A DNA stretch of 64,000 bases from Methylobacterium persicinum (GTDB taxonomy: Bacteria > Pseudomonadota > Alphaproteobacteria > Rhizobiales > Beijerinckiaceae), in NCBI RefSeq assembly GCF_022179525.1, contig NZ_BPQX01000023.1, positions 1 through 64,000 of the forward strand. The letters run 5' to 3'. The translations under genes were made by a program, and so were the position numbers. Numbering within the stretch: position 1 is the first letter of the stretch; the number at the start of each line of letters is the position of its first letter. The notes below the pieces were generated by a model. That model was not told the DNA's origin and ran no database searches. It worked only from the letters and a program-made list of their open reading frames with translations. Below are positions 52,509-61,134 of this stretch, one piece after another.

Positions 52509-52979
52509 GTGACTGAGATCAACCTCAAGGTCGGGACGCGGGATAGGACCATGGAACCGGTTCAGCTTTTGATGACACCGACCATGCGCAAGGAGCTTCA
52601 GGCTCTGACCCCCACGGACCGGCCGACGGGTTCGGACCTCGCCAAAATCGGGGGCAAGCGCTTCGGTCAGGAGGAATGGGCGGCCGTCTGCGAGCGCATT
52701 CAGGATGCCGCCGAGTACATCCAGGAGATCGAGGCCGGCCGGCATCAGCAGGAGATGCAGGCGCAGAAGATCTTCGCGACGTTGCAGGACGAGATCGCCA
52801 CGGCGAACGCCCGTGCGGCCGCGGCCGAGCGGATGTTGCAGGAGGTGCAGCAGCGGGCGACCAACGTGGTCAAGACGCTGGAGGACAAGCTCCAGGCCGC
52901 AGAGGAACGAGCCAAGGAGGCCGAGGATTGGCTGGCGCGGATTTCCGAGGCCGTCCGCTCCAATCTCAACTTTTCCTGA
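52509..52979 (+). CDS. Coiled-coil protein D of a four-member paralogous family
   Basis: A 156-residue protein, unrecognised. The N-terminus (PVQLLMTPTMRKELQALTPT) is more ordered than in the paralogs. The motif EEWAAVCERIQDAAEYIQEI (Trp57) is followed by coiled coil and the ending AAEERAKEAEDWLARISEAV (Trp141). It is preceded by a 172-base gap after paralog C with no gene in it. The start could instead be ATG 52551 (MEPVQLLM). It converges on the glycosyltransferase gene. Confidence 0.8.
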   Translation: MTEINLKVGTRDRTMEPVQLLMTPTMRKELQALTPTDRPTGSDLAKIGGKRFGQEEWAAVCERIQDAAEYIQEIEAGRHQQEMQAQKIFATLQDEIATANARAAAAERMLQEVQQRATNVVKTLEDKLQAAEERAKEAEDWLARISEAVRSNLNFS

Positions 52980-52991
52980 TCGGCGAGCCCG

Positions 52992-54134
52992 TCAGGCCGC
53001 CTTCACCCGGCCCGGTTTCGTCTCGATCGCCATGGCGTTTCCCCGCCAAACGACGTCGCTGCGCAACCACGCAAAGCCCCAGACGAAGGGGATGAGCAGG
53101 TCACGGACGATGAAGGCGGCCAGGAGGGCCGGGGAGCGCAGCCATCCGGCCCGGAGCGCCAGGGCGTATTCCCCCGCGTAGACGACGGCGACCAGGGCCG
53201 CGAGGCCGAGGGTGACATCTTCCGTGCTGACATAGAGCGCCGTGGCGAGGCAGGGCAGCAGCACGCCGCTGGCGATCTCGGGAGCGAAGAACAGCGCGAA
53301 GGTCACCCGGCGCAGACGGGCCCAGCGGAGCTGCCGGGACCAGATCTCTCCGTACGTCCGATGGCCGAGCGGTTGCGCGAACGGAGCGGCGACGAGGTTG
53401 ACCCGCTTGCCGGCCGCCCGGACGAGCTTCGTGGCCGCCGCGTCCTCAGCTATTTCGGCGGCCAGGGCGCGGATGCCGCCCTGGCTGTCGAGGAAGGGGC
53501 GGTGCCAGAGCATGCTCTTGCCCTGTGCGAAGCCGATGCCGATGGACTCCGCCGCGTATTGCCAGCGGGCCTGCAGGGTATTGAGGAACGCGCATTCCAC
53601 CAGAGCCCAGAAGTTGTCGGGCCGGGCGCCGATGGGCGTCGCGCAGACGAGGCCGGTATCCGGCCGCCACGCGGCTTGAAGGGTCTGAAGGTAGTCCGGC
53701 GGCATCAGGACGTTGGAGTCGGCCAGCACGATCCAGTCATGGGCCGCCGCGTCCCAGCCGCGGACGCAGTTGTTCAACTTCGGATTGTCGCTGACCCGCT
53801 CTTCGCCAACGATGATCCTAGAGCGGATCCGCGGATGGCGGGCAATCAGGCGCCGCACGAGGGGGAGCACGGGATCGCCCGCATCGGCCACGCAGAAGAT
53901 CAACTCGTAGTCGCTGTAGTGCAGACGGAACCCGCTCTCCAGGGTCTCCTCGCTGAACCGCTCCAGGCCGCAGACCGGTCGGATGAGAGACACGGGCGCT
54001 CCCTCCGGGAAGGCCGAACGCGGCATGGCGCGGCGGAGCCGCATCCCCGCGAGTGCCAGACTGCCGAGGTGCACGAGCACCATGGCGAGGCAGGCGACGA
54101 GGGCGAGGAGAGGGCCGTCTTGCGCGCTGATCAT
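52992..54134 (-). CDS. Ceramide glucosyltransferase-like / HpnI-like glycosyltransferase
   Basis: A 380-residue membrane-bound GT2/GT21 enzyme. An N-terminal helix precedes the catalytic domain with PVSLIRPVCGLERFSEETLE, the DxD-like FCVADAGD and VLADSNVLMPPDYLQTL, the acid residue in EIAEDAAATKLV, and RQLRWARLRR as the (Q/R)xxRW motif. C-terminal helices follow. The fold matches ceramide glucosyltransferases and the hopanoid-associated HpnI; no hopanoid genes lie next to it. It would transfer a sugar to a lipid at the inner membrane. ATG 54134 chosen. Confidence 0.87.
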   Translation of the reverse strand: MISAQDGPLLALVACLAMVLVHLGSLALAGMRLRRAMPRSAFPEGAPVSLIRPVCGLERFSEETLESGFRLHYSDYELIFCVADAGDPVLPLVRRLIARHPRIRSRIIVGEERVSDNPKLNNCVRGWDAAAHDWIVLADSNVLMPPDYLQTLQAAWRPDTGLVCATPIGARPDNFWALVECAFLNTLQARWQYAAESIGIGFAQGKSMLWHRPFLDSQGGIRALAAEIAEDAAATKLVRAAGKRVNLVAAPFAQPLGHRTYGEIWSRQLRWARLRRVTFALFFAPEIASGVLLPCLATALYVSTEDVTLGLAALVAVVYAGEYALALRAGWLRSPALLAAFIVRDLLIPFVWGFAWLRSDVVWRGNAMAIETKPGRVKAA

Positions 54135-54264
54135 CCAGGGGCAGGCCGTCGGCGCCGAACCGGGCGCGTCGTGGGGGCGCAGCAACGCCCGCGGCCGGCG
54201 GGTAACAGCAGCAGGGTATCAGTTGTATGACACGGTGAATCGCAATCTCGCGCTCCAGGGCGGC

Positions 54265-55173
54265 ATGCCTCCCCCCATCTGCTTCCACCCGGCCTACGAG
54301 GCTCCGCTCCCCGACGGCCATCGCTTTCCCATGCGCAAGTACGGGCTTCTGGCGGAGATCCTCCGCAGCCGGGGGCTCGTCCCAGACGGCTTCGTGGAGC
54401 CTGAGCCGGCGAGCGCCGCGATGCTCGAGAGGGCGCACGAGGCCGATTATGTCGCCGCCGTGCTGGATTGCGCCGTGTCCCGGCCCATCGAGCGGGAGAT
54501 CGGCCTGCCCGTGACCGAGGCATTGGTCCGGCGTTCCCGGGCGAGCGTCGGAGGCACCGTCCTTGCCGCCCGGCTCGCCCTTGCCGGGGGATTGGCGGGA
54601 AGCGCGGCGGGCGGCAGCCACCATGCCCGCCGTTCCCAAGGGGCAGGCTTCTGCGTGCTCAACGACGTCGCGGTGGCCGCATTGACGCTCCGCGCGGAGG
54701 GACTGATCGGGCGCGCCCTGATCGTCGATCTCGACGTGCACCAGGGGGACGGCACGGCCGATTGCCTGTCGCGGGAGCCGGACCTGTTCACCCTCTCGAT
54801 CCATTGCGAGAAGAATTACCCGTCCCACAAGATCCCAAGCGACCTCGATATCGGCCTGCCGGATGGGCTCGGCGACGGAGAGTACCTCGCGGTGCTCGAA
54901 GCCCGTCTGCCGCCGCTGCTCGATGCGCTGCGCCCGGATATCGTGTTCTACAATGCCGGCGTGGATCCGCACCGGGACGACAGGCTCGGCCGGCTCAACC
55001 TGAGCAACGAGGGTTTGTACGCCCGGGACCGGTTCGTGGTGCGCTCCGCACGGGCGCGGGGGTTGCCCATCGTGGGGGTGATCGGCGGGGGCTACTCGGC
55101 CGATGTCGAGGCGCTGGCGGCCCGTCATGCCCTGGTCTTCCAGGCCCTGGCCGCCGAGGCGGAGGGAGCCTGA
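54265..55173 (+). CDS. Histone deacetylase-like amidohydrolase
   Basis: A 302-residue zinc-dependent deacetylase of the bacterial HDAC/AcuC-like group. Active-site parts: GGSHHARRSQGAGFCVLNDV with His119/His120, the metal ligands in VDLDVHQGDGTA (Asp157, His159), the later Asp in NAGVDPHRDDRLG and GGGYSAD near the end. Substrates may be acetylpolyamines or acetylated proteins. ATG 54265 (MPPPICFHPAYEAPLPDGHR) matches the usual N-terminus; the open frame upstream overlaps the divergent glycosyltransferase. The gap between them must hold both promoters. Confidence 0.92.
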   Translation: MPPPICFHPAYEAPLPDGHRFPMRKYGLLAEILRSRGLVPDGFVEPEPASAAMLERAHEADYVAAVLDCAVSRPIEREIGLPVTEALVRRSRASVGGTVLAARLALAGGLAGSAAGGSHHARRSQGAGFCVLNDVAVAALTLRAEGLIGRALIVDLDVHQGDGTADCLSREPDLFTLSIHCEKNYPSHKIPSDLDIGLPDGLGDGEYLAVLEARLPPLLDALRPDIVFYNAGVDPHRDDRLGRLNLSNEGLYARDRFVVRSARARGLPIVGVIGGGYSADVEALAARHALVFQALAAEAEGA

Positions 55174-55325
55174 GGCGTCCGGGCCACGGCCGTTGTGCAA
55201 TGCGGTGAAATCTGAGCGTCGTAAGAGTTTGGGAAGGTGCTCGCCGGAGGATCACCTCATCGCATTGGCCTGCCCGGAGACGGTGCCGGTCATGCGCTCA
55301 TCCGGTGTTGCGTCGAGGCACGATC

Positions 55326-55496
55326 ATGTTCGCGCGGATCTGGGAAGCGATCAAAGCGACGCTTGCGGTCGCCGCCCTGATCGCCGCGGCCCTGATCTCG
55401 GCGGACAAGCTCGACCATGAGAAAGGCGGTCCGCCCCGGGGTGCCGCCCTGATCGACCCGGTCGTCACGGGCGCGATCCTGCCGCCATCCCGGTGA
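55326..55496 (+). CDS. Small membrane protein, 56 residues
   Basis: A 56-residue frame starting MFARIWEAIKATLAVAALIA. One hydrophobic helix is followed by a charged, Gly/Pro-rich tail ending VVTGAILPPSR. The ending VTGAIL is common in small Rhizobiales envelope proteins, as I recall. No Shine-Dalgarno stands out. Function unknown; it converges on the following gene. Confidence 0.55.
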   Translation: MFARIWEAIKATLAVAALIAAALISADKLDHEKGGPPRGAALIDPVVTGAILPPSR

Positions 55497-55512
55497 GGGG
55501 CCCCGCCGTTTT

Positions 55513-55968
55513 TCAGCCCGGCGGTATCCGCCCCACCGAGCACAGGGTGCGCATGGAACTGCTGGCCGGGTCGGCGTAGCAGCTTGCCGACCAGCCATTC
55601 TGCTGAATGAAGGACTTCCGCCCCTCGGAGAGGGCCGTGCGGTAGGCCTTGGCGATGATCGGCTCCACCGTGGACGCCGCTTCGCCGACGAGGATCTCCG
55701 AGGCCGTCGAGAGCTCGCGGAAGAACGTGGCGGAGGGCGTCGGCTCGGAGGACGTGGCCTGCACGATCGGCTCCGCCCGGCATGTCACGTCGAACCGGAT
55801 CGGCCCTGGAACGCGGATGTCGATGCTCGGCCCCGAGCGGCGGCCCATCTTGCCGCCGATGGCCGTCGCGATCTGGCGGGTGAGGTCGTCGCATTCGTCG
55901 GCCCTGGCCGCGGCCGGGAGCAAGGCGAGGGCAAGACAGGCGGTGAAGAGGGCGGACAGGCGCGGCAT
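55513..55968 (-). CDS. Exported hypothetical protein
   Basis: A 151-residue protein starting at ATG 55968 with a signal peptide (RLSALFTACLALALLPAAARA). The mature part has four cysteines (DECDDL, VTCRAE, ASCYAD, TLCSVG) that could form two disulfides, and a helical middle (STASEILVGEAASTVEPIIA). No family recognised. The frame continues upstream to 56079, but without signal-like sequence. Confidence 0.65.
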   Translation of the reverse strand: MPRLSALFTACLALALLPAAARADECDDLTRQIATAIGGKMGRRSGPSIDIRVPGPIRFDVTCRAEPIVQATSSEPTPSATFFRELSTASEILVGEAASTVEPIIAKAYRTALSEGRKSFIQQNGWSASCYADPASSSMRTLCSVGRIPPG

Positions 55969-56107
55969 CGGGCGTTTTTCTCTCCCAGGACGGCTGATGT
56001 TCTGGCGCGGGACGCGGGCGCTGTCGAGCCTGTGCGGAGGGCGTGCCAGGGTCTTGAACGAATGGCGTTCTTGGACCAAATCACCGCCTCCGCCACAGGA
56101 GTGATGA

Positions 56108-56284
56108 ATGGCTGAGCAGACGACCGAACAGACGTATTACGGGCTCACCCTCGCGCAGCACCGCGAACGCATCAAGAAGCTTGGTGCCGAGAAGGGTCTT
56201 CAGGGTGAGCATCTCGAGCGGATCACCGCCAAGGCCCTCGAGATGCTCCCGACGATCCGCCTGGACGAGTCCTCGCATCGGTGA
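56108..56284 (+). CDS. Small hypothetical protein, 58 residues
   Basis: A short soluble protein (MAEQTTEQTYYGLTLAQHRE ... MLPTIRLDESSHR) with regular helical spacing of charged residues (RERIKKLGAEKGLQGEHLER). An AGGAG element precedes the ATG. The amino acid pattern is clearly protein-like and better than the opposite-strand frame. It ends 27 bases from the convergent dnaE2 stop. Function unknown. Confidence 0.65.
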   Translation: MAEQTTEQTYYGLTLAQHRERIKKLGAEKGLQGEHLERITAKALEMLPTIRLDESSHR

Positions 56285-56311
56285 CGTGAAGGCCGGCTTC
56301 CCCTGATGGCC

Positions 56312-59300
56312 TCAGTGGAAGTCCCGGCTTCTGTAGGGGTGCCGGTGGGTCGGCACCCCGAAATCGTTCGTCTCCGCCGGCAGCCGCAATCCGGCCTCCC
56401 TCAGGTCCCTCAGGGACTCGGTGAGATCGCGAAACCCGTCCGCGACGAGATGGACCACCTCCCCCGCCCGCTGGACACGCCCGCGGACCGCCAGGAACCG
56501 CGCCTGCATGGCGACGCGGCGGTGGGCCTCGAACACCTTCTTCCAAACGATGATGTTGGCGATGCCGGTCTCGTCCTCGACGGTGAGGAAGACTACGCCC
56601 TTGGCCGTGCCCGGTCTCTGCCGCACGAGCACGATCCCCGCCACGGTCACCCATGACCCCTGGGGCAGGGTGGGGTCGAGATGCGCGCGGGCGGTCATCG
56701 CTCCGATCCGCGCCAGCCGGTCCCGGAAGAACGCGACCGGATGTCCCCGCAGGGACAGGCTCGTGGTGGCGTAGTCGTCGGCCACGGTCTCCGATGCCGC
56801 CATGATGGGAAGCTCGGCCGCCGGCTCGTGGCGGAACAGGCCGTCGTCGGCGTGCCACGCAAAGAGGGGGAGGGGGGCCTCCAGAAGGTCGGCCCGGCGC
56901 TCGTCCCGACCATCGCCGTCGGCGCTGCGCCCCGCTCGCGACGGTCGACGGGACAGGCCCTCCAATGCCCTGACCGCCCACAGGGCATCCCGCCTCCCGA
57001 GGCCGAGGGCCCGGAAGGCATCGGCCTCGGCAAGGCGTTCCAGTACGTTGCGGGGCAGCGCGAGGGCCGCCTGCAACCCTTCGATGCTGGCATAGCCATT
57101 GGCCCGGAGACTCACGAGGCGGCGCATGGCCATCTCCGGCAACCCGCTGACAAGCCGCAGCCCGAGGCGGACGGCATGGAGGTGCGGGGATTCGGAGGGC
57201 TCCAGGGTGCAGTCCCAGTCGCTGGCGTTCACGCAGACGGCGCGGACCTCGACCCCGTGGGCGCGGGCGTCGCGGACGAGCTGGGCCGGCTGGTAGAAGC
57301 CCATCGGCTGGGCGTTGAGGATTGCCGCCAGGAAGACGTCCGGATGGGCGCACTTCATCCAGGCCGAGGCGTAGACGAGCAGTGCGAAGCTCGCCGCATG
57401 GCTCTCGGGGAAGCCGTAGGTCGAGAACCCGCGGATCTGGGCGAAGCAGCGCTCGGCGAAGTCCGGCGGGTAGCCGCGGCGGGTCATCCCGCCGACGAAC
57501 TTCTCCGCGAAACCGCCGATCGAGCCGACATGCCGGAAGGTCGCCATGGCCCGGCGGAGGCCATCCGCCTCGGCGGGGGAAAAGCCCGCCGCCGTGATGG
57601 CGATCTGCATGGCGTGTTCCTGAAACAGCGGCACGCCGTAGGTCTTCTTCAGGACCGACTCCAGCTCGTCCGCCGGCCCGTGATCGGGATGGGGAGCCGG
57701 ATAGACCACCGGCTCCTCGCCGCAGCGGCGCTTCAGGTAAGGGTGGACCATGTCCCCCTGGATCGGGCCGGGGCGGACGATCGCCACCTGCACCACGAGG
57801 TCGTAGAACTCCTTCGGCTTGAGGCGGGGCAGCATCGACATCTGCGCCCGACTCTCGACCTGGAATACGCCGACGGAATCCGCCTTGGACAGCATGGCAT
57901 AGGTGGCCCGGTCCTCCTGGGGCAGGTCGGCCAGGGTCGGGTAGTCTATCCCGTGGTCGCGCTTCAGGAAATCGAGCCCGCGCTTGAGGCAGGTGAGCAT
58001 CCCCAGCGCCAGGACATCGACCTTCATCAGCCCGAGGACGTCGATGTCGTCCTTGTCCCATTCGATGAAGGTCCGGTCCGGCATCGCGCCGTTGCCGACC
58101 GGAACGGTCTCGTCGAGGCGTCCCCGGGTCAGCACGAACCCGCCCACATGCTGCGACAGGTGGCGGGGGAAGCCGATCAGCGCGTGGGCCAGGGTCAGGG
58201 CCTGGCGGAGGGCCGGATTGGCGGGATCGAGCCCCGCCTGCATCACATGGGTGTCGGGCAGGTCCTTGCCCCAGGAACCCCAGACGGTGTCGGCGATGGA
58301 AGCCGCCACGTCGTCCGAAAGGTCAAGGACCTTGGCCACCTCCCGGATCGCCATGCGCGGGCGATAGTGGATCACCGTACCGCAGAGGGCCGCCCTGTCC
58401 CGGCCGTAGCGCTCGTAGAGGTGCTGGATCACCTCCTCCCGGCGCTCGTGCTCGAAATCGACGTCGATATCCGGCGGCTCCCCCCGGTTCTCTGAGATGA
58501 AGCGGGCGAAGAGCAGCCTATGCTTCGACGGGTCCACTGCAGTGATGCCGAGGCAGAAGCACACGGCCGAATTGGCTGCCGAGCCCCTTCCCTGGCAGAG
58601 GATACCCTTGTCGCGGGCGAAATCCACGATCTGGCTGATCGTCAGGAAGTAATGGGCGAACTCCATCTTGGCGATGAAGGCCAGTTCCGCTGTAAGGGTC
58701 TCTTCCACGGCTTTGGGGATGCCGTCCGGGTAGCGCCAGTACCGGGCGCGGTGCCATGTCTTCTCTTCCAGATACTCCTGGGCGCCCCGGCCCGGGGGCA
58801 CCGGCTCGTCGGGGTATTCATAGCAGAGTTGCGAAAGATCGAAGTCGCAATGGGCGGCGATCTCGGCCGTGCGGGCAACGGCCTCGGGATGGTCCCGGAA
58901 CAGCCGGGCCATCTCCGCCCCCGGCTTCAGGTGGCGCTCGGCATTGGCTTCCAGGCGGTAGCCCGCCGTAGGGACGGTGCAGCCCTCCCGGATGCAGGTC
59001 AGCACGTCCTGCAATTGGCGCCGATCCGGATGGTGGTAGAGGGCGTCGGCCACGGCCACCATCGGCGTGCCGAACCGCCGGCCAATCCCGTCGAGGAGGC
59101 AAAGGCGCAGGCGCTCGTCCCCCCGGCGGCGGTGGCTGGCGCCGAGCCAGACCCGCCCCGGCGCCGCCGCGGCGAGGGCTTCGAGCCGGGCGAGGAAGGC
59201 GGCCGGCGGTTCCGGCCGGCGGCCTGAGGGCATGGCGACGAAGACCTGTCCCTCGGCGGCATCCAACATCTCCGTGAAGGAGAACCGGCACTCGCCCTTC

Positions 59301-59620
59301 CGGGACCGGCGGTTGCCGGCGGTCAGCAGGCGGCAGAGCCGCCCCCAACCCGTGCGGTTCATCGGGTAGGTCAGGGCCTCGAACCCGTCCTCCGTCACGA
59401 GGCGCACGCCCGGAAGGAAGCGCACGGGCGTGCCGTCCTCCCGCATCTGCCGGGCGGCGGAATAGGCCCGCACCAGCCCAGCCACGGTATTCCGGTCGGC
59501 GATCCCGATCCCCGCGAGACCGTAGGCCGCCGCTTGCATCACATATTCCTGCGGATGCGACGCCCCGCGCAGGAAGGAGAAGTTCGTCGTCGCGCCGAGT
59601 TCGACGTAATCCGCGCTCAC
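56312..59620 (-). CDS. dnaE2: Error-prone DNA polymerase DnaE2
   Basis: A 1102-residue C-family polymerase that carries out damage-induced mutagenic synthesis with ImuA and ImuB. The N-terminal PHP domain (YVELGATTNFSFLRGASHPQ) starts the protein. The polymerase motif EPPDIDVDFEHERREEVIQ contains the catalytic aspartates, and RGSAANSAVCFCLGITAVDP is the conserved palm segment. The region KKTYGVPLFQEHAMQIAITA is typical of DnaE proteins. OB-fold sequence near the C-terminus (WVTVAGIVLVRQRPGTAKGV) is also seen. GTG 59620 overlaps the imuB stop. Confidence 0.96.
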   Translation of the reverse strand: MSADYVELGATTNFSFLRGASHPQEYVMQAAAYGLAGIGIADRNTVAGLVRAYSAARQMREDGTPVRFLPGVRLVTEDGFEALTYPMNRTGWGRLCRLLTAGNRRSRKGECRFSFTEMLDAAEGQVFVAMPSGRRPEPPAAFLARLEALAAAAPGRVWLGASHRRRGDERLRLCLLDGIGRRFGTPMVAVADALYHHPDRRQLQDVLTCIREGCTVPTAGYRLEANAERHLKPGAEMARLFRDHPEAVARTAEIAAHCDFDLSQLCYEYPDEPVPPGRGAQEYLEEKTWHRARYWRYPDGIPKAVEETLTAELAFIAKMEFAHYFLTISQIVDFARDKGILCQGRGSAANSAVCFCLGITAVDPSKHRLLFARFISENRGEPPDIDVDFEHERREEVIQHLYERYGRDRAALCGTVIHYRPRMAIREVAKVLDLSDDVAASIADTVWGSWGKDLPDTHVMQAGLDPANPALRQALTLAHALIGFPRHLSQHVGGFVLTRGRLDETVPVGNGAMPDRTFIEWDKDDIDVLGLMKVDVLALGMLTCLKRGLDFLKRDHGIDYPTLADLPQEDRATYAMLSKADSVGVFQVESRAQMSMLPRLKPKEFYDLVVQVAIVRPGPIQGDMVHPYLKRRCGEEPVVYPAPHPDHGPADELESVLKKTYGVPLFQEHAMQIAITAAGFSPAEADGLRRAMATFRHVGSIGGFAEKFVGGMTRRGYPPDFAERCFAQIRGFSTYGFPESHAASFALLVYASAWMKCAHPDVFLAAILNAQPMGFYQPAQLVRDARAHGVEVRAVCVNASDWDCTLEPSESPHLHAVRLGLRLVSGLPEMAMRRLVSLRANGYASIEGLQAALALPRNVLERLAEADAFRALGLGRRDALWAVRALEGLSRRPSRAGRSADGDGRDERRADLLEAPLPLFAWHADDGLFRHEPAAELPIMAASETVADDYATTSLSLRGHPVAFFRDRLARIGAMTARAHLDPTLPQGSWVTVAGIVLVRQRPGTAKGVVFLTVEDETGIANIIVWKKVFEAHRRVAMQARFLAVRGRVQRAGEVVHLVADGFRDLTESLRDLREAGLRLPAETNDFGVPTHRHPYRSRDFH

Positions 59621-61134
59621 GGGAACATCCCATGGACGTACCACGTCGCCGGCCGCTCCTGACCGTGCGGCCCGTCCCGGTAGAGCCACAGACGCTGCCC
59701 GGCTTCACACTCGATGCGATAATAGTCCCGGGGCTCTCCGCTTTCGCGCCACCATTCGGGAGCGATCCGCTCCGGTCCCTCGGCGCGGGCGACCCGGTAT
59801 TCCCGCGCCCGCCACCGGAAACGGTGGGGCGGCCCGTCCGGGGCCGTGGCGAAGACGTCCCGGGCTGCCTCGCTCTTGGCGAACAGGACGAGGGGGCGGG
59901 CGGGGAGGTCGGCCGGATAGGGGCGGGCCGGGGCGATCCACGGCACGATCCCCTCGGCCCGCTCGGGCACGTGGCTGTCCTGCGGGGCAAGGCGCACCAG
60001 CCGCCGGCCGATGCGCTGGGCGAGGGTATCGGCGAGGCTCGCGATCCGTTCCCCCGAACCGGAGCCGCCGAGCGTCCCCTGACGGGGGCTCATCGTCTCC
60101 GCGGAGGTGACGGTGAGTTCCACCGTCTCGAAGCCGAACCCGGCATCGAGGCCCGCACCCAGCCGTTCAAGGCGCAGGCTTACCAGGGCCGCGATGCGCT
60201 CCGGGCTGCGCTCTGGCCGGGACAGGCCGATCTCCAGGGCGCGCATGGCCCCATCGACCCGGTGCAGGGTGAGGCGCAGGGCGCAGGCCCCGAGGCCGGC
60301 CCGTTCGAGCCGGGGGGCGATCTCGTCCATCAGAGAGCGGGACGCGGCGACCACGTCCTCCTGCCGCCCGATCGGATCGAGGAAGCCGCGGGCGCCCGAG
60401 AAGGTCCGGGTCTCGGCCAGGGGCGCCAGGGGTTCGGGCCGGCGGCCGATGGCCTGATCGAGCCGCAACAGTGGCGCCAGCCCGAACCGTCGGGCCAGAC
60501 CGGACCGGGGCAGGGCCTCGACATCGCCGATCCGGCGCAGGCCGAGGCGCCTCAGGCCGGTGCTCACCTCCCTTTCGAGGCGCAGGGCCTCCACGGGCAG
60601 GGCCATCAGATGCGCCGCCGTCTCGCCGGACGGGACGAGCAGGCTCCCGGCAGCCCCGCACCGGGCCAGGGCGAAGGCGCCCCCCGGCGTGTCGGCCAGG
60701 GCGATCCGGGCCGGGACATCCGCCCGGGCGAGGCGCATGGCGAGGTCGTCGAGGAGGGCCCGCTCGCCGCCCATGAGATGGGATGCTCCCTCGATATCGA
60801 TGTAGAAGCCGTGACAGGACTCCGCCGGGCCGAAGGGTGCGACCAACGGGGCGTAGCGCATCGCCCAGCGGCAGAGGCGGTGCAGGGCCTTCGCCTCCGC
60901 CTCGGGGTCAGCCGGATGGATGTGCAGGGGAACGCCTACCCTCGCCCGGACACGGCCAAGGAGCTCCCCCGGACGCAGGCCGTGGGCACGGGCGGGTCCG
61001 TCGAGGGCGACGATGCGAAGGCCCCCCGGCCCCACGGCGGCGACCGCGTGCGGCCCCTCCTCAGGAGCAAGCCCGGCCCGCCGCAGCCGCGTCATCGGCC
61101 AGTCGCTCAGGCAGATGCAGACGATGCGCGGCAC
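59617..61134 (-). CDS. imuB: ImuB, Y-family polymerase-like mutasome protein
   Basis: A 505-residue Y-family homolog that links DnaE2 to the sliding clamp. Where active Y polymerases have the first metal Asp (HIDMDAFYAS), this protein reads CLSDWPMTRLRR, and the second acidic motif is absent, as in other inactive ImuB proteins. Family segments include GFYIDIEGASHLMGGERALL and RRLGLRRIGDVEALPRSGLA. GTG 61134 (PRIVCICLSDW) is chosen. It overlaps imuA by 74 bases and dnaE2 by 4. Confidence 0.93.
   Translation of the reverse strand: MPRIVCICLSDWPMTRLRRAGLAPEEGPHAVAAVGPGGLRIVALDGPARAHGLRPGELLGRVRARVGVPLHIHPADPEAEAKALHRLCRWAMRYAPLVAPFGPAESCHGFYIDIEGASHLMGGERALLDDLAMRLARADVPARIALADTPGGAFALARCGAAGSLLVPSGETAAHLMALPVEALRLEREVSTGLRRLGLRRIGDVEALPRSGLARRFGLAPLLRLDQAIGRRPEPLAPLAETRTFSGARGFLDPIGRQEDVVAASRSLMDEIAPRLERAGLGACALRLTLHRVDGAMRALEIGLSRPERSPERIAALVSLRLERLGAGLDAGFGFETVELTVTSAETMSPRQGTLGGSGSGERIASLADTLAQRIGRRLVRLAPQDSHVPERAEGIVPWIAPARPYPADLPARPLVLFAKSEAARDVFATAPDGPPHRFRWRAREYRVARAEGPERIAPEWWRESGEPRDYYRIECEAGQRLWLYRDGPHGQERPATWYVHGMFP

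Noticed and set aside
56681-58495. 604-residue plus-strand frame inside dnaE2
   Set aside because: Antisense to conserved polymerase motifs; composition is typical of a shadow frame.
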